From the NCBI GenBank assembly GCA_026986235.1, contig JALSOY010000256.1, positions 1 to 6,425 on the forward strand: 6,425 bases of DNA, read 5' to 3'. The stretch is from Caldifarciminota bacterium. Its GTDB lineage: Bacteria; Hydrothermota; Hydrothermia; B15-G9; WFZT01. The first letter of the stretch is position 1, and every line of letters begins with the position of its first letter. Of this stretch, positions 6,398 to 6,425 are shown one piece after another. Both the position numbers and the translations under genes were made by a program. Under the pieces are notes generated by a model that saw nothing but the letters and a program-made list of their open reading frames with translations, was not told the DNA's origin and did not search any database.

Positions 6398-6425
6398 ATT
6401 ATATGTTCGTGGCTGTGAACTTCAA
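6398..6425 (-). promoter_or_regulatory. sigma70-type promoter of the transporter-enzyme operon
   Basis: On the minus strand a perfect -10 box TATAAT (6403-6398) follows TTGAAG (6425-6420) by 16 nt; the latter matches 4 of 6 bases of the -35 consensus. Transcription would start near 6391, about 20 nt before the ATG at 6371, leaving just room for the AGGAGGT ribosome binding site. The -35 box touches the window edge, so any upstream operator is out of view. Confidence 0.65.

Larger units (their letters stand above)
60..6403 (-). other. predicted transcription unit: TRAP permease, PrpD-like enzyme, flavoprotein, TAXI binding protein
   Basis: Four same-strand genes run from the promoter near 6400 to the hairpin at 60-88. 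The first three are joined by an 8-nt overlap and a 1-nt gap. The fourth follows after 126 nt with no obvious terminator before it, plus its own promoter. Transporter and binding protein belong to the same system type, so the two enclosed enzymes very probably act on its cargo. Confidence 0.75.

Overview
All four complete genes lie on the minus strand and form one compact transport-plus-enzyme cluster, read from right to left. A promoter at the right edge (about 6398-6425) leads into a fused TRAP transporter membrane protein (6371-4281). It is followed by an MmgE/PrpD-family enzyme (4288-2942, overlapping the transporter gene by 8 nt) and a succinate dehydrogenase/fumarate reductase-type flavoprotein (2940-1228, one nucleotide after the previous stop). 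After a 126-nt gap comes a TAXI-type TRAP solute-binding protein (1101-97). That gap holds a consensus-like promoter and a perfect 8-bp inverted repeat overlapping its -35 box. A strong GC-rich hairpin at 60-88 follows the last stop codon.

The parts suggest how the cluster works. The secreted TAXI protein should capture a small organic acid, and the 4TM/12TM-type fused permease should bring it in by ion-coupled transport. Inside the cell, the flavoprotein (an oxidation or reduction at a carbon-carbon bond) and the MmgE/PrpD enzyme (hydratase/dehydratase, decarboxylase or epimerase chemistry) could channel it into central metabolism. The substrate cannot be read from the sequence. Both enzymes keep their family scaffold but have altered substrate-site residues, so neither looks like a plain fumarate reductase or 2-methylcitrate dehydratase. 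No iron-sulphur or membrane-anchor partner for the flavoprotein is present.

The organism is a bacterium with moderate GC, strong AGGAGGT-type ribosome binding sites, sigma70-like promoters, tightly packed genes and proteins rich in Lys, Glu, Val and Ile. This fits an anaerobic, perhaps thermophilic, organic-acid or amino-acid-using lineage (for example Synergistota, Thermotogota, Deferribacterota or a similar group). That is an impression and not a taxonomic assignment.

The first 57 bases may be the tail of a plus-strand gene converging on the operon, or a short tryptophan-rich leader-like peptide. No tRNA, rRNA, CRISPR array, insertion sequence or phage gene was seen. I see no wholly new system. 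The most interesting signals are the altered active sites of the two enzymes and the separately controlled binding-protein gene.
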